Source: Ciona savignyi (lineage: Eukaryota > Chordata > Ascidiacea > Phlebobranchia > Cionidae). Taken from it: DNA of 64,000 nucleotides. The notes below the pieces were generated by a model that saw nothing but the letters and a program-made list of their open reading frames with translations, was not told where the DNA came from and did not search any database. Numbering within the stretch: position 1 is the stretch's first letter; each line of letters begins with the position of its first letter. The translations under genes and the position numbers were made by a program. The stretch covers positions 79,310-143,309 of the forward strand of contig CH003267.1 of NCBI GenBank assembly GCA_000149265.1, in the 5' to 3' direction. Positions 1-27,976 of this stretch are shown here, one piece after another.

Positions 1-132
1 AACATTTCCACATTATTAATTTGCCATGGGTCATGTAAGATGTTGTAATTTAGGATAAAATAAATATTATTTTTATGTTAAATCTTAGTTGTTTAGTGCA
101 TCGCCAAAGATTTTTAAAACTTTTTTCTTCAG

Positions 133-16499
<16,367 letters not shown>

Positions 16500-16548
16500 A
16501 AATGAACATTCTTACTTCCTTTGCTTATTTGTTTTTTCATCTACAAAT

Positions 16549-16554
16549 AATAAA
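16549..16554 (+). terminator. Polyadenylation signal of KDM4
   Basis: AATAAA lies 50 bases after the KDM4 stop codon in an AT-rich stretch. Position and sequence fit a normal cleavage/polyadenylation signal. Confidence 0.6.
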
Positions 16555-17333
16555 AAATCCAGCTAGTCTTGCAATTATCACTGTATATTTTTCGTAGCAA
16601 AATGGTGCTATTTTCCATGGGCTGTATGTTTTTGTTGAATTAATTCTACAATTAAATCTTAATGCGGAGCGCAATCTATCAGAAACTTAGTTACGAACGA
16701 CCGATACATTTGGTTGTTAAACTCCTATGTGGAACACGTCAACCACTATTCGTGTGTCAATCTAAGAATCTGTCGATAATCAATGAGCATGGCCACATAT
16801 GTGTAGCTGGGCCGTTATTTCCGACCACGGACGTGCACAGAACGGTGTTTCACATCGCCAGGCTACCACTGACAATTAGTTTTATCACCATCGCAATTTC
16901 GCCAGTTGCATATATATATACCCATAATTTGACTGGTTCTGTTACGTTGACTGAAAGTCTTTAAAAGCTCATTGATAATTTGGTTAATTCGTTATTAAAA
17001 TGAAAATGGTTAAAATCTTTTATTTCTATACAAAGTTACTTGCTTTTCTTATCGCTAAAGATGGAAGCTTGTTGATTTAAAGTGATATGTGGTTTTACTT
17101 TAAAGTTTGTTTGTTTGTTTCACGTTCTTTTGCGGCGTGATATCTTGTTTTTTTCTGGACTTCACGCACATGTAGTAATTGTGTTTAAGATTTCTATGAG
17201 TATTTTGATCATTAATAAAGCGCAAATCAGTTTTAACTATACATGCATGGACTGTAAAGCTTTGCTAGTTAATTCAGTAGGCTACTGCAAATAGCTCCGG
17301 TAATTAGACTGAGAAGTACTATATTCCTAATAT

Positions 17334-17796
17334 AGATGGCGTATAACCAATTAAGACCTCTATGAACGGCAGGATGTGACGAGTGGTACCCTCCATGAGT
17401 CATTGTTTTTAAACTAGTGTTTTGCTGAGTAACAATGGTGGTGATTCCCCAATGTTTGTTTTGTTGAAAGCAGCATGTGCTAGGCTGCGCGCCGGTGTTC
17501 TCGTTTAGCTGTAAAGTTTTGTAATCGTGGAGCAGTGCTTTGTAAAATAAAGGTGTTGAATGTGCATCTGCTAGCTGTTTTGTTGGAAAAAAGTTGCCGA
17601 TGTACGAAGGGGTATGGGCTCAAAATTTTTAAACAAAATTTTGTAGGGTTTTGAGTTTAGGTTGCAGATCCCAGCTTCAATTTTAAATTGTGAAAAAATC
17701 TAAGAATTCCTATGTCAGGATTTTGAGTGACAGTCGTTTTTGTGAGGTCAGTTTGCATTGGAGAGATAGGGAAAATAATTAGTTGAACGCCTCCTA
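17334..17796 (+). repeat. 463-bp dispersed element, direct copy 1
   Basis: Begins AGATGGCGTATAACCAATTA and ends TAATTAGTTGAACGCCTCCTA. The ends form an imperfect inverted repeat (GGCGTATAACCAATTA against GGCGTTCAACTAATTA), suggesting a DNA-transposon-derived MITE. It is identical over its length to the copy at 18615-19077 except for one or very few bases (AAGAATTCC here, AAGACTTCC there). An internally deleted inverted copy is at 41177-41393 and a 3' fragment at 57165-57313. Confidence 0.85.
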
Positions 17797-18614
17797 AATG
17801 AAAAACGGGCTATTTTGAATTTTTTGCCAAAATCTCCAAATTTATAGAAATTTGAGTGTGGATAAATGTTACTAGTCAACTGTTTGTCTAAAATCTTACA
17901 CTTAATTACTTATGCTAATTAGCAAAGTAATTAATTAGTCATTTTTTCTCATTTTTGGTTATTTTCACTCCGGTAGAGGGTCGTTCGGATATTTTTTCAA
18001 GAACCTAACTTCGAATGGCTTTTATAAATACCAGACAATCTTTCGATACAGACTGTTAATCCGATTTGTGATATAGGACTGAAAAATGTACTCCTCTTGG
18101 TATCCACATGTGTACCTTTTTTTCATATTTTTCAGAATTTTTGGGCTTAGGTGTGAAGGCCTACGAGATTGTGTTGTTGGACACTTATGCATACAGAAGA
18201 TATAAAAACTTACCAATCCTAACCATCCTTGATTGTCAAACATTGGTGAAAGAAGTGAAGGCGGACAAAATGTGGTCATAGAGGCTCAAAGGTGACATTG
18301 GGTGTGTGTTTTTACTCAAAAACAACTATTTGTACCCTGGTTATGGACTTTAAACCTTTCAAATTACAGTGAAAAAATGTGCTGAAACTTGTGGAACATC
18401 AAGCAGTGAATTTTAATGTGTACGAAGAGTTTCAGTCATCACCAGTGACACTGTCGCCAAATGAAATCTACAGAATGACCACCCTTCAGTCGAAGGCCTG
18501 TAATAGCCGAAGCAGTCAACCGAAACGGTTAAAATTTGGACCGGAGTCTCACAGAATGACCTCTACTAGTAAGTTCAAACAGTTTAAACCAAACTGGAAC
18601 GGTCACCGTTTCCA
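17797..18614. other. 818-bp unique segment between the two 463-bp direct repeats
   Basis: AT-rich. A plus-strand frame from the ATG at 18379 runs for 82 codons into the second repeat (Ser/Lys-rich, no recognised domain) and is probably not a gene. No primer-binding site or polypurine tract was recognised next to the repeats, so an LTR-element interior is not supported. The 16555-17333 stretch before the pair also holds only KDM4 3' flank and unrecognised AT-rich DNA. Confidence 0.4.
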
Positions 18615-19077
18615 AGATGGCGTATAACCAATTAAGACCTCTATGAACGGCAGGATGTGACGAGTGGTACCCTCCATGAGTCATTGTTTTTAAACTAGTG
18701 TTTTGCTGAGTAACAATGGTGGTGATTCCCCAATGTTTGTTTTGTTGAAAGCAGCATGTGCTAGGCTGCGCGCCGGTGTTCTCGTTTAGCTGTAAAGTTT
18801 TGTAATCGTGGAGCAGTGCTTTGTAAAATAAAGGTGTTGAATGTGCATCTGCTAGCTGTTTTGTTGGAAAAAAGTTGCCGATGTACGAAGGGGTATGGGC
18901 TCAAAATTTTTAAACAAAATTTTGTAGGGTTTTGAGTTTAGGTTGCAGATCCCAGCTTCAATTTTAAATTGTGAAAAAATCTAAGACTTCCTATGTCAGG
19001 ATTTTGAGTGACAGTCGTTTTTGTGAGGTCAGTTTGCATTGGAGAGATAGGGAAAATAATTAGTTGAACGCCTCCTA
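18615..19077 (+). repeat. 463-bp dispersed element, direct copy 2
   Basis: Same length and orientation as 17334-17796 and almost identical, from AGATGGCGTATAACC to GAACGCCTCCTA. Such similarity implies a recent duplication, gene conversion or two recent insertions. It is followed at once by a tRNA-like repeat. Confidence 0.85.
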
Positions 19078-19099
19078 TACCTGACGGCAAGACTTTTTT

Positions 19100-19206
19100 A
19101 ATCAAGCCAAGTTTCGAACCCATGATGGGATCGTCACAGGGACATTTTTTGTATAGGAGTCGCTATATGTATCGGTCTCGTTAACCGTCCATCTACACTA
19201 TCGTAC
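19100..19206 (-). repeat. tRNA(Ser/Leu)-like repeat, copy 1
   Basis: On the minus strand a tRNA-like start with GATGGACGGTTAACGAGACC (A-box position) is followed about 60 bases later by ATCATGGGTTCGAAACTTGG (B-box/T-loop position). The spacing exceeds a normal class I tRNA and the A box is damaged. It matches 54328-54436 closely along its length. Probably a tRNA-derived SINE or pseudogene family, not a functional tRNA. Confidence 0.6.
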
Positions 19207-19247
19207 AGACATAGGAAAAGAAAGCTCTTTGGTATAATTTTTACGAT

Positions 19248-19253
19248 TTTATT
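19248..19253 (-). terminator. Polyadenylation signal of the B56 gene
   Basis: TTTATT on the plus strand reads AATAAA on the minus strand, about 26 bases after the B56 stop codon, a normal position for cleavage/polyadenylation. Confidence 0.65.
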
Positions 19254-19279
19254 TCACCGCCTTCCCACGAATTATATGC

Positions 19280-21050
19280 TTAAACGACCACAATTGCTTT
19301 TCGTCTCTGTTCGGCGGTTTTCTCCAGTTTTGACCAAAGCTCCTTCGACCTGGTCCTCCGTTCCTCTTCGTTTTTCTTCTGGTTTTTCATCGTCATCACC
19401 ATTTTAGTGAAGAACTTCTGGTTCCCCGACATAAAGTTTTTCAAAATGGTCGAACCCATAGAGACGATGGTATCGTTCCAGTGTTGGCTCGAAATCCTAA
19501 TAAGACTCGGTAGAACCAAAGGAAAGATTTCCGCTGCGCTCACTTCTATAAGACTCACTATGTACTCGTTGTCCCAGAAGTACAACGCTCTCTCGGCTAC
19601 CTTAGCGTGAATAATTATTAAAACTTAAATGCCTTTATAGCCTTTCAGCTGAAGGGTTGCAGGTATGAAGCTGATCTCCAGCTAGTCTTGATGTGTCCCT
19701 TCGCGTGGCACTTTACGGACATTGCCTGAACCCAGCGAAAAATGGGTTCTACTAAATTAAAGGAACTTGTGAATCGTACGCAACACACTGCAATAGCTAT
19801 GATATCACTGGACAGGTATTATTCCGTTTATTTAAAAAAGTAATAAAAGTCTGAGAAGTAATTGCATCCATACTGGTCGTTGTCTAGTCAGTTATTTCCA
19901 TGTGCATGGCAATGGGGGATACTGCATCGACGTGAAATAATGGACTTTAGAAAAAACTTTTTACTGTCACCACTGACTATATATAACATAATGCGATAAA
20001 CTACTTTCGTTGTCAATACCCGGTAATAAACATGACTATGGATTTTATATACTAATCGGGAAAAAAATATCTTGCTTCCAGGCTTGAAGAACGCACCTGA
20101 AAATGTTCGCTCCGTATACATTTTGCAAGCTGCGAAAATATATCCTTATGCACTTTAGCGAACTCAATTGGTTGCAAAATATCAATAATTTCTTCCAGCT
20201 CGCCAAGGAACATCACCTCTTTGGAACTGACAGTTTTCGGCCACAGTTTCAGGTATCTTTTAGTAAATCTTTCGGTCAAGCCTGGGTCTTTTTCTATATA
20301 CTGAACGACGCAATAGACAAGTTGTGCTTGAAATTGTTGCAGTTTTGGTGAAGTGTGTAATGGGAGTATGATGTTGAATAAAAATTGAACGTGTTCCTGC
20401 TTTAGGGGAAATGCGTAACCGTTTATAATGCTTCCCAATACTTCTAATATTTCCGTCGCTCCAGGGAAGTTAAGATCCTCATAAATCACTTCCTGAAACT
20501 TGATATTAATCTCGCTTCTTATATATGCACGGAGCCCCAGGAATTTTCCGTAAATTCTGTGTAGAATTGTTTTCAAATTTTCCCTTTCAGCTAAGTCGTC
20601 ACTGCTGAACATTCCTATTAAATGCTGGACAAATTTCCTGTCAAGAAACTGCTTTGCCTCACTAGGATGGAAATCAGGAGATTCTAATAAGCGAATGAAG
20701 AACGCGTACACAAGGCTAAGGTGTGGCCAGGCGGGTTCTGATATGGGGTCATCTTCGTCGGGATCATAGTCCGGATTTTTCGGTGGCAGACTCCGAAAAA
20801 CATTTTTGCTGAACATTGCAAAAGATATCGCATATATTGGTTCAATTAGAATTCCTTTGCTGTCTTCCATGAATTCAATAATTTCTTCTAGGTAAATTCG
20901 TTTTAATTCTTTTTCTTTCAGATCTTTGTTTACATTTTCAAAGTTAAAAACGTAGCAACAGAAATGTATTTTTTTAGCAAACAACTCGAGCCTTCCCTGT
21001 GGCGGAGTATTTGACAGTAAGGGTAGTGCCGTCGTCGTTTTCGCAGCCAT
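19280..21050 (-). CDS. PPP2R5: PP2A B56-family regulatory subunit (PPP2R5-type), two exons
   Basis: B56 subunits direct the PP2A core enzyme to phosphoprotein substrates. Coding exons on the minus strand are 21050-20097 and 19600-19280, joined as CAG|GTGCGT ... TAAG|GTAGCC so that HFQ continues as [13 protein letters not shown]. The product is 424 residues, against roughly 460-600 in vertebrate B56 proteins; the difference lies mainly in the short N- and C-terminal tails. Family blocks are continuous: [15 protein letters not shown]-like [73 protein letters not shown]. The His-Arg-x-Tyr block and the PLKxEH segment that form the LxxIxE-binding groove in known structures are kept. The start ATG has a strong context (GCCATGGCT). 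One intron in such a long frame suggests an ancient retrocopy. Isotype cannot be decided. Confidence 0.93.
19640..19800 (+). mobile_element. Truncated tRNA-derived SINE
   Basis: Matches the middle of the SINE: AGGGTTGCAGGTATGAAG, GGCACTTTACGGACATTGCC, TGAACCCAGCG, then ACACACTGCAATAGCT. It lacks the tRNA start and the GATGGGCGCGAGG/TATCC end. It lies in the intron of the B56 gene. Confidence 0.8.
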
Positions 21051-21765
21051 GGCAATAATTGGTGCCGGGCAAACTATTAACGAGTCACTATTTTACTGAT
21101 TTAAATATAACTAATCAATCTTAAACTCATGTTATCAACTTTGTTTCTTCATAATGCAGTTTATATGTGACACAATTGACGAAAAGGTTGATTACGAAAG
21201 AAATTTATCTAAATGTTGATTTTCAGATTGTATCCACGATTATTAATATTGGCAACAAATTTTTACAGTTTTTAATTAACCACTTTCTCAACTACTAATA
21301 TAAATTCCTAAAATGTTTAGAAAATTACCAATTTTGGCATGTTTAATTGGTTATGGATATTGTCTGTAAATCTACATTTCCATTACCAGTTGCAATTGGC
21401 TTGTTTATTTTTATTTGATCGTTTTGCATGAGTGAGTTAAGTTGTTTAGATTTGCGAAATTTTAGAAAGTTGTTAAATGAATATAATTTTGACAATTCCA
21501 GATTTAAGACAGTTCTGTTTGTGCCTTTATAAAGTATTCATCGCAAGCAATACCTAGCGTAAAGCAATCCGAGAATATCCAAATTCACCAACTCTAAAAT
21601 TTCAACTAACCGCTATTGAACAAAGTTAAAGAAGTTGGTAATCAACGGATCAATAATGCGAGTGATGAATTCGTATAGAACACCCTATGGAACAGCAAAG
21701 GTTTGTGGTTTTGTTTTTTCTACATTTAACTCTAAACAAACAGAATTGTTATTCTATTCAGCATG
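21051..21765. other. Upstream flank of the B56 gene, no recognised feature
   Basis: AT-rich DNA between the B56 start codon and the first hAT-like MITE. It must contain the minus-strand promoter, but no TATA box or other site could be assigned. Confidence 0.4.
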
Positions 21766-21773
21766 TTTAAGGG

Positions 21774-22153
21774 CCAGTATGGAAAGTATGGCAGCTGCAC
21801 ACTCGAGTTTTTTTCCCTGCGTCTTTTGCACACTTGGGTAATTTCACACACGCTCGCGAGCTGGCAGTATAAACATCGTATAATTTCCAATAAACTTGTA
21901 AACCTACCTCTGGATCTTGGGTAATTTACTTTCCGTACATTTTTAGTTATGTAGATAGATATGTTAGCTGACGGACACGAAAGATTGAGGATAGAATAAT
22001 ATGTTTTTTAAGATTTTGGTAAAACAGTTATGAAAAGGAGATTGTGTGCACACTTGAAGTGTGCATTCTTGGACGTTTGCACACTGCACACTTAAATATT
22101 TGGCGCGTGCACACTCGAGATCTCGGCGAAAATTGACGTACTTTCCATACGGG
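21774..22153. mobile_element. hAT-like MITE, 380 bp, with 8-bp target duplication TTTAAGGG
   Basis: The left end CCAGTATGGAAAGTA and the right end, read inward as CCCGTATGGAAAGTA, form a 15-bp inverted repeat with one mismatch. The 8-mer TTTAAGGG lies directly outside both ends (21766-21773 and 22154-22161). An 8-bp duplication is typical of hAT transposons. The body holds GCACACTCGAG/GTGCACAC blocks and no transposase. Related copies are at 60398-60768 and 59946-61170. Confidence 0.8.
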
Positions 22154-22169
22154 TTTAAGGGAAAATCAA

Positions 22170-22533
22170 GGGCTTCACTAATTTGTTGGACAGTGGGGTG
22201 GGATGAGTGTAGCAGCACAAAACACCACATTATTCAGGGGACAAGAGGGGGGGGGCGGAGGGGTATTTTCGTCACTAAAGCAGGACAGGGTAGGAAAGTA
22301 TCATGAGCAGAACGGGGTAGGGGTACTTAAATAAGTAAGAAGGGTTATATGACTTATATCATCATAATATATATACCATATCCCGCTCATGTTAGTGACG
22401 AATATACTTCTTCCTACTTATGAAATACCCCGTATTAAAAACTTGTCCCGCTCAAGTTAATGACGAAATATCCTGTCCCACTCATGATATAGTGTGTTGT
22501 CCTGCCCCACTGTCACGCAGATTAGTGAAGCTC
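22170..22533. mobile_element. Second hAT-like MITE, 364 bp, with 8-bp target duplication AAAATCAA
   Basis: The ends read inward are GGGCTTCACTAATTTG and GAGCTTCACTAATCTG, followed by GGACAGTGGGG and TGACAGTGGGG, a long imperfect inverted repeat of about 30 bp. AAAATCAA flanks it at 22162-22169 and 22534-22541. The left duplication directly adjoins the right duplication of the preceding MITE. The interior has further palindromic pieces (CCCGCTCATGTTAGTGACGAA and inverted versions). No coding capacity. Confidence 0.75.
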
Positions 22534-22542
22534 AAAATCAAG

Positions 22543-22615
22543 AAGGTAGGTGGGAAACTGCTCACTAAACTGAAGACTAGGCTGTTAGGATTACTATTAG
22601 GGTTGGGGTGAAATA
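22543..22615 (-). repeat. Fold-back dispersed repeat, fragment
   Basis: GTGGGAAACTGCTCACTAAA followed by a TAGGATTACTATTAGGGTTGG run matches the end and core of the fold-back family seen at 1317-1530 and 61171-61315. The two MITEs at 21774-22533 appear to have landed at its edge. Confidence 0.5.
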
Positions 22616-25600
22616 ATCCGGGGACGGTGTAAAACATGGACTTTCCTACACCCACATGTTAAAATATTATTTTTACATAGTACGGTACCGGTAGTTCATT
22701 TTAACCGCCTTTATGGTGGCTTAAGGAGTAGTATAAATTTTCATAATTCCATATTTTTGTAGTGCCTTTTCAATACGGTATGCTCTGTGGCCTTACTTTT
22801 TTGTACATCAATTGATTTTTATTGGCTACAGATCTAATGGTTAGTTTCTAAACTCAATAAAGTCAGCCGTCTAATTAATAAATAATTGTTATGTAAAATC
22901 CATATTAAAAGGACTGTACATAGATTTAAGGATACTATTACTAGTTTACATTAAACCAGTATCACATCTAGCATCAAAATTGTGGATCCGGTTTATTAAA
23001 AATGCTATTGCATGTAGGAGTTAATTTTTAATATTTGTGATTTAAAATTCTTATTTCTGTGTGTGTGTGATGTAAGAAAAATCAAATTACAGTACTCTAA
23101 TCATAATTATTGTGATAAAAACTAAGTCTTTCAAAATAAACAACGTGCTAAATTATTAATTAAAACCTTTAAATGTTCCATGTAGCACTACTACACGATG
23201 CAATCTGTACAATAGTTCAGTACAATGTAGGGAATGCCAAACCTGTCTGGATATGTGGTGTTCTGATAATTACAATAGATGTTCGCTATGTTATCGACAG
23301 TGGAAACATGATTAGGCTTCTATTTTACTCTAACAGATGAACATAATGTCCAATCATGAATTGCTAATGATACACATCAGTGCTATAGTCTGTATTCCCA
23401 AATGTACACAAGCTGTTCACTTACATGTTGCCAAGTCACAAAGATATGAGTTATGATAACTTTTAGCTTGAAAGAAGTTTCAAAACCCCACAGTAGCAAT
23501 TAGACTTTAATAACAAAAACTTTTATTGGTAAAATCATAACTGGTTAACTAACTGTTCACATACTGGTATGTTAGATTGACCATTCCATAATGTGTAAAT
23601 GTTTACCAAAACAAATCGAGAATTTGGATCATAAATCCATTAATTATGTATTTAAGTGGTGCAGTCAGCTGGCTCTCAATCCATAAATTAAGTTCCAGCA
23701 TTTTCATTACGTTGAATTACCAATGTTAATTGTATAGTAGAGCCATAGAAAAGTAATTCTGGGAGCAAGATTAAAGGTTGGGTGTGCTTCTTTTGTGGTT
23801 AGGTAATTCTTTTTAAATCTATATCGATGTCTAAATCAACTCAAATTTTATATAATTCTATGTTAGGAATCTCTTGTATTCTTTAGAATTGGATAATATG
23901 TTAAATATATTACAGTTTTTGTTGACCCCAATTACCCAATAAACCTCAGGGTTATGCCAATTGTGGTCTAGTGTCTTAACCAAGGCTGGTTTTGTTACAA
24001 CCACTTTTTCCGCTGACAATCTGATGCATCCAATGAGCGAGGGTACCAGACCAGTACTGCCGGTAGCGCTTATATCGTAGTCTTCACTTGCATGAAGTGT
24101 GCTGACAAATTAATAAACTTAAGTCAAGCGAATGATTTCTCCATTTACAGTCAACAAACCATCTAGACACTTTGTGTTCTGGTTTTTTTCTTAATACCTA
24201 TGTTATTTCGTTCCATTGATCTTGTTAAATTTGTTATCATGTGTTATAATTTGTCATTTTGTATTCTTTTGACGTTACAATCATTAAGTTCCGTCCCTTG
24301 AATAGTATGTTGTACCGGTACCCATGGATAAAATCCAATTCTCCTAACCACATAACATTATAATTAAAGGTTTTAAATCGAATAAAATTGATTTATTAAT
24401 CATAGAATTTTAATTAAACCAAACGTTATTGGAAAAAATTATAGAACATAACTTTACACTGCAGTCTGCAATATTTCAGAATACAGATCAATTTTAATGA
24501 AATAAGTGCATAAAACTGGACGGTCTATTTTGGTATTGCTGTAAGGTGATTATTACACGTTGCCTTGTTAAAGAATGGTCAGTTTCTGGCTAAAAAACAC
24601 TTATCGCGTAATAGCAATGTCTGCAATCACTTTTAACTATGCTTTCAAGATTAAACAAAAAAACAATTAAGTATTGTTCTCTTATGTTTAAATTATTTTA
24701 TGGCGACTGTAGACATACGGCTTGGCATTCCTAAAATATCTTCACCCACCATCACCCTACACCAAACAAAGAAACCAACCAAAATCGTTCCAAATTTTTG
24801 AATTGCTTGCCCATTGTAAGTGGTAATAAACTCCAGTTCCTATTGTACAGTTTTGATTTCATCTTTACAATAGATAACCTTTGTGAGATTTCCCTTTTAT
24901 TATTTTGTAAACACCTTTCAAATTCCTTCAGGAAAACTAAACAAATGTGATAATATTACGACATATGAAGTGATTGAAGCCACATGGAATGTTTTCTGAA
25001 AAAATACTGCGTGGAATTACTGAACTAGTCGTTGCTTATTATCAAAACAGCAAGGAATTACAAAACTTTTAGCGAAGTAATAATCACTGAGCCAGTTTTT
25101 GTGTCAACAAAACGATTGGTTGTTAACGCCGTGCGGGAAAACGCTGACTCAATACCTTTAGATCTGTTTTTTTTTTTTCGGTTATCATAACTCTTACAAC
25201 GTAGTGCTAAATTATAGCTGACCTGCCTTTGGAATAGGATAATTATGTCGGTGACATAATAAGGTATGTGCACCATCTGTGGGAACTCCTGTCAAGTTGG
25301 ATAAAGTGAATGATTGTTATTGATCCAAATACCATGGAGCTGTGAGAAACAATTAAAAGATAGTTATATTACTTTCTTTTCTTTAGCGCAGTGCAGCATT
25401 TTGATATTTTTTGGTGGTCAGTCATAATTCTTGCTTTTTCCTATTGCTGTTTTGATGCCATTGTAAATTTTATTGTTTTCCACATTAAATCCGACCTTAG
25501 CAGGAATTAAAACTGATATAGCAATGCATCTTACATCGTGCAACAATTTTCAAACACTTCAGTTGCACTGTGGTGCAAATTCTAAGCATCATTGATTTTA

Positions 25601-26730
25601 AATGAGATTCCACCTGCTTGCAGAGTTTGGTTGCAATATAACCCTCATTAAACCCAGACCATTGGTTTCCTGGGCCGTTATTCGATACATTCATTTAGCA
25701 TTCTAAAATCCCAGTTTGTATTAAAATATGAACAAATTGGCGTTTATTCTGCCGCACCATCTAAATATTCATATGTTCACTGGAATATGTAATATAGGAG
25801 CTTAAAAGGCAGAAATCAGTTGGGTTCCTAATTAATATAACTGGCGCAGTTTTATCTGGAAACGTCGTTATTTTGGATGGAAGCATCACATCCCACATAC
25901 GTATCTCCTCATGAATCCGGTTCAAAGTTGTAACTTCCCCCCATAAACAGCAGGTCCGCCCGCTCGGAGCGGCGACAAAGCCACAACCGTCATCCGTAAC
26001 GTTGCTCCACGCTACAGCAGCCCTCAATTCAATAGCAATCGGCTAGAGCGGGCGGGTAAGCCAACTCAGTCCTTTCTACCTGAGTGGAAATGAATGACCC
26101 GGGACTGGTGTTCAATATCCAGTTAAAAGCCAATTGCCAGTTATTCTGTCCTCGGCTCTGCGACAGGTGGACGATAGTTTAGTCAAGGCCGCTTTGTAAT
26201 AGCGAAGACGTACAGAGAATGTGCGAGCATAATCAAGTAGACAGCGTTAGTTTTAAAGACGTTGCACAAACACTTGCGCCCCGAGTATGTGTATTCAGCT
26301 GGGCAGTGCAGCTGATATTTCTGTCCGGGAAATATGAAATTAAATTTAGTGATTTCTACAAATCATTACAATAAATTATATTGGTACCGTATTCATTAAC
26401 CGTAAACCGTTATTTTATTAGCGAACCGAAACTGACGAGACCCATATCATAAGGCATAAAAGTTAAATCGATTGCGCCGGTGATTAAAATTAAAAGTGTC
26501 GATCGAGCTAATTCCATGTAAAGCCGAGTTGAAAAGCCAGACGTATATGTTGCCGTGGAGAAGTCGGTGGGTTCACGCTTGACTGGTTTCTCACCCATAT
26601 ACTTAAGAGTGACAAAAGATTTGCCGTGGTAATTCATCCTTACATGAGCTTGCCATAATTACCTGTTACGCCGGTGACAAGTAATTACTCCTCTTGCCTA
26701 CTTCCTTCTACGCGGCTTAATAACGCCACT
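22616..26730. other. 4-kb AT-rich intergenic region, nothing recognised
   Basis: No supported gene was seen on either strand. At about 23925-24010 there is a block (CCCAATAAACCTCAGGGTTATGCCA, then TGTCTTAACCAAGG) that may be a very old minus-strand SINE fragment. Open frames of 60-90 codons at 25058-26637 have no recognised domain. Confidence 0.4.
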
Positions 26731-26737
26731 CCTGCTT

Positions 26738-26747
26738 TATATATACC
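26738..26747 (+). promoter_or_regulatory. Possible TATA box upstream of PTBP
   Basis: TTTATATATACCC stands out against a locally GC-richer stretch about 1.2 kb before the first PTBP coding exon. It could drive a 5' leader exon. Position only; no transcript evidence. Confidence 0.25.
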
Positions 26748-26912
26748 CGCTACCGTCCAAGGCTCCATTGCTAGGAGCTTAACTACAGGTGCCTGGTTAT
26801 AGTCGCTTTAAAACGTTACAATTTTTCGCCAACTATGAGCGCATTATTAAAGAATTGCGTGCGAAGACCTTGCGATTTAAAACATAACATTTTCGAAATA
26901 TATATAAATTTA

Positions 26913-26914
26913 TA

Positions 26915-26957
<43 letters not shown>
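26913..26957. repeat. (TA)n microsatellite
   Basis: About 45 bases of uninterrupted TA dinucleotides in the intergenic DNA upstream of PTBP. Confidence 0.95.
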
Positions 26958-26962
<5 letters not shown>

Positions 26963-27251
26963 GAAATATATGAAAAAATTGTTTTTTAGAAAGTGACAAA
27001 GTAATTTACCGAGAAAGTGCTGATCACTTAGTTTTGTAGAAAGTAAGAAAGACAAGAATTGCGTTACAGATAATTACAATTTCTTTTAAATTTAATTGGT
27101 GTAAAACAAAATCAGTTGACTCGGCATAATTGCGAAAACCAGCGATTAAAGAGGTCTTGTTTTTCGATTACGTCACAAAATAGAGCTTTGAAATCCGAAA
27201 GGAGCGTTGAAATTTTCGTAACGAGAGATAGCTCTTTAGAATCTCCGACCG

Positions 27252-27773
27252 TTGCATTCTTGCCTCGCTAATCACATTCATACGAATCCAAGGTTAACAT
27301 TCTTTCTCCTTAAAACTCTTTCAAGTTTCGAACTTGGATATTCCTTAAACAAACTCGTTCGTCGCTTAAACAAGCACGCCTGTATGGCTTGTTACTTAAC
27401 GTATAATTATGCCGTTTCAAATGATATTCTGGCCCAAGTAACGGTATCGCCTGTAGCTTTAGGCCATTCACAGTCATGTTCATTCTGCCAATTAATTGCG
27501 AGTTTAGCCGAAAAACTCCGACAATTACAGATTGATTTAATTCCACCCTGTTGCCCACGTTTGACTTACTTTTTAATCTGCGTCTCTGCCCGTCCGGTGA
27601 CTAATGCGTTATTAAAATCCCGTCTGATCTCCGTTGCGTCAGGTTTCAAGTCGGCTATGAAAAATGAGCCTTATAATATCGAATCGCCACAACGGTACAC
27701 AGACTCTTCTGCCAGTAAATATTTGAGTTTCTGCCCAGGCCCATATGTTCAGTTGCGAACGGTTTCAGTATAG
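27252..27773 (+). other. Unrecognised 522-bp open frame upstream of PTBP
   Basis: A stop-free frame of 173 codons opens with TTG; its first ATG is further inside. The conceptual peptide is Leu/Ser/Cys-rich with no domain, signal peptide or repeat I can name. It ends about 200 bases before the first PTBP coding exon and could be leader or regulatory sequence that is open by chance. I would not call it a gene without a transcript. Confidence 0.2.
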
Positions 27774-27976
27774 GCCAAGAATACCTTAAAATGAAAGTAC
27801 CGTGTTTATTGAAAGCACATATATAGATCAGGGCCGACATTTTAGTAGCAACAGAAGCGATAACGTCAGAAGACAATTTAGCGCTCAGATAGCACAATCA
27901 TATAAAATCGGCACATTATTCAATTTTCTGCAGATTGATATAAGCAAGTCTGTAACGAAACTACAGTTAGGCGGTG

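Noticed and set aside
17334-19077. LTR retrotransposon interpretation of the paired 463-bp repeats
   Set aside because: No TG/CA ends, primer-binding site, polypurine tract or gag/pol homology; solo and internally deleted copies with inverted ends fit a MITE better.
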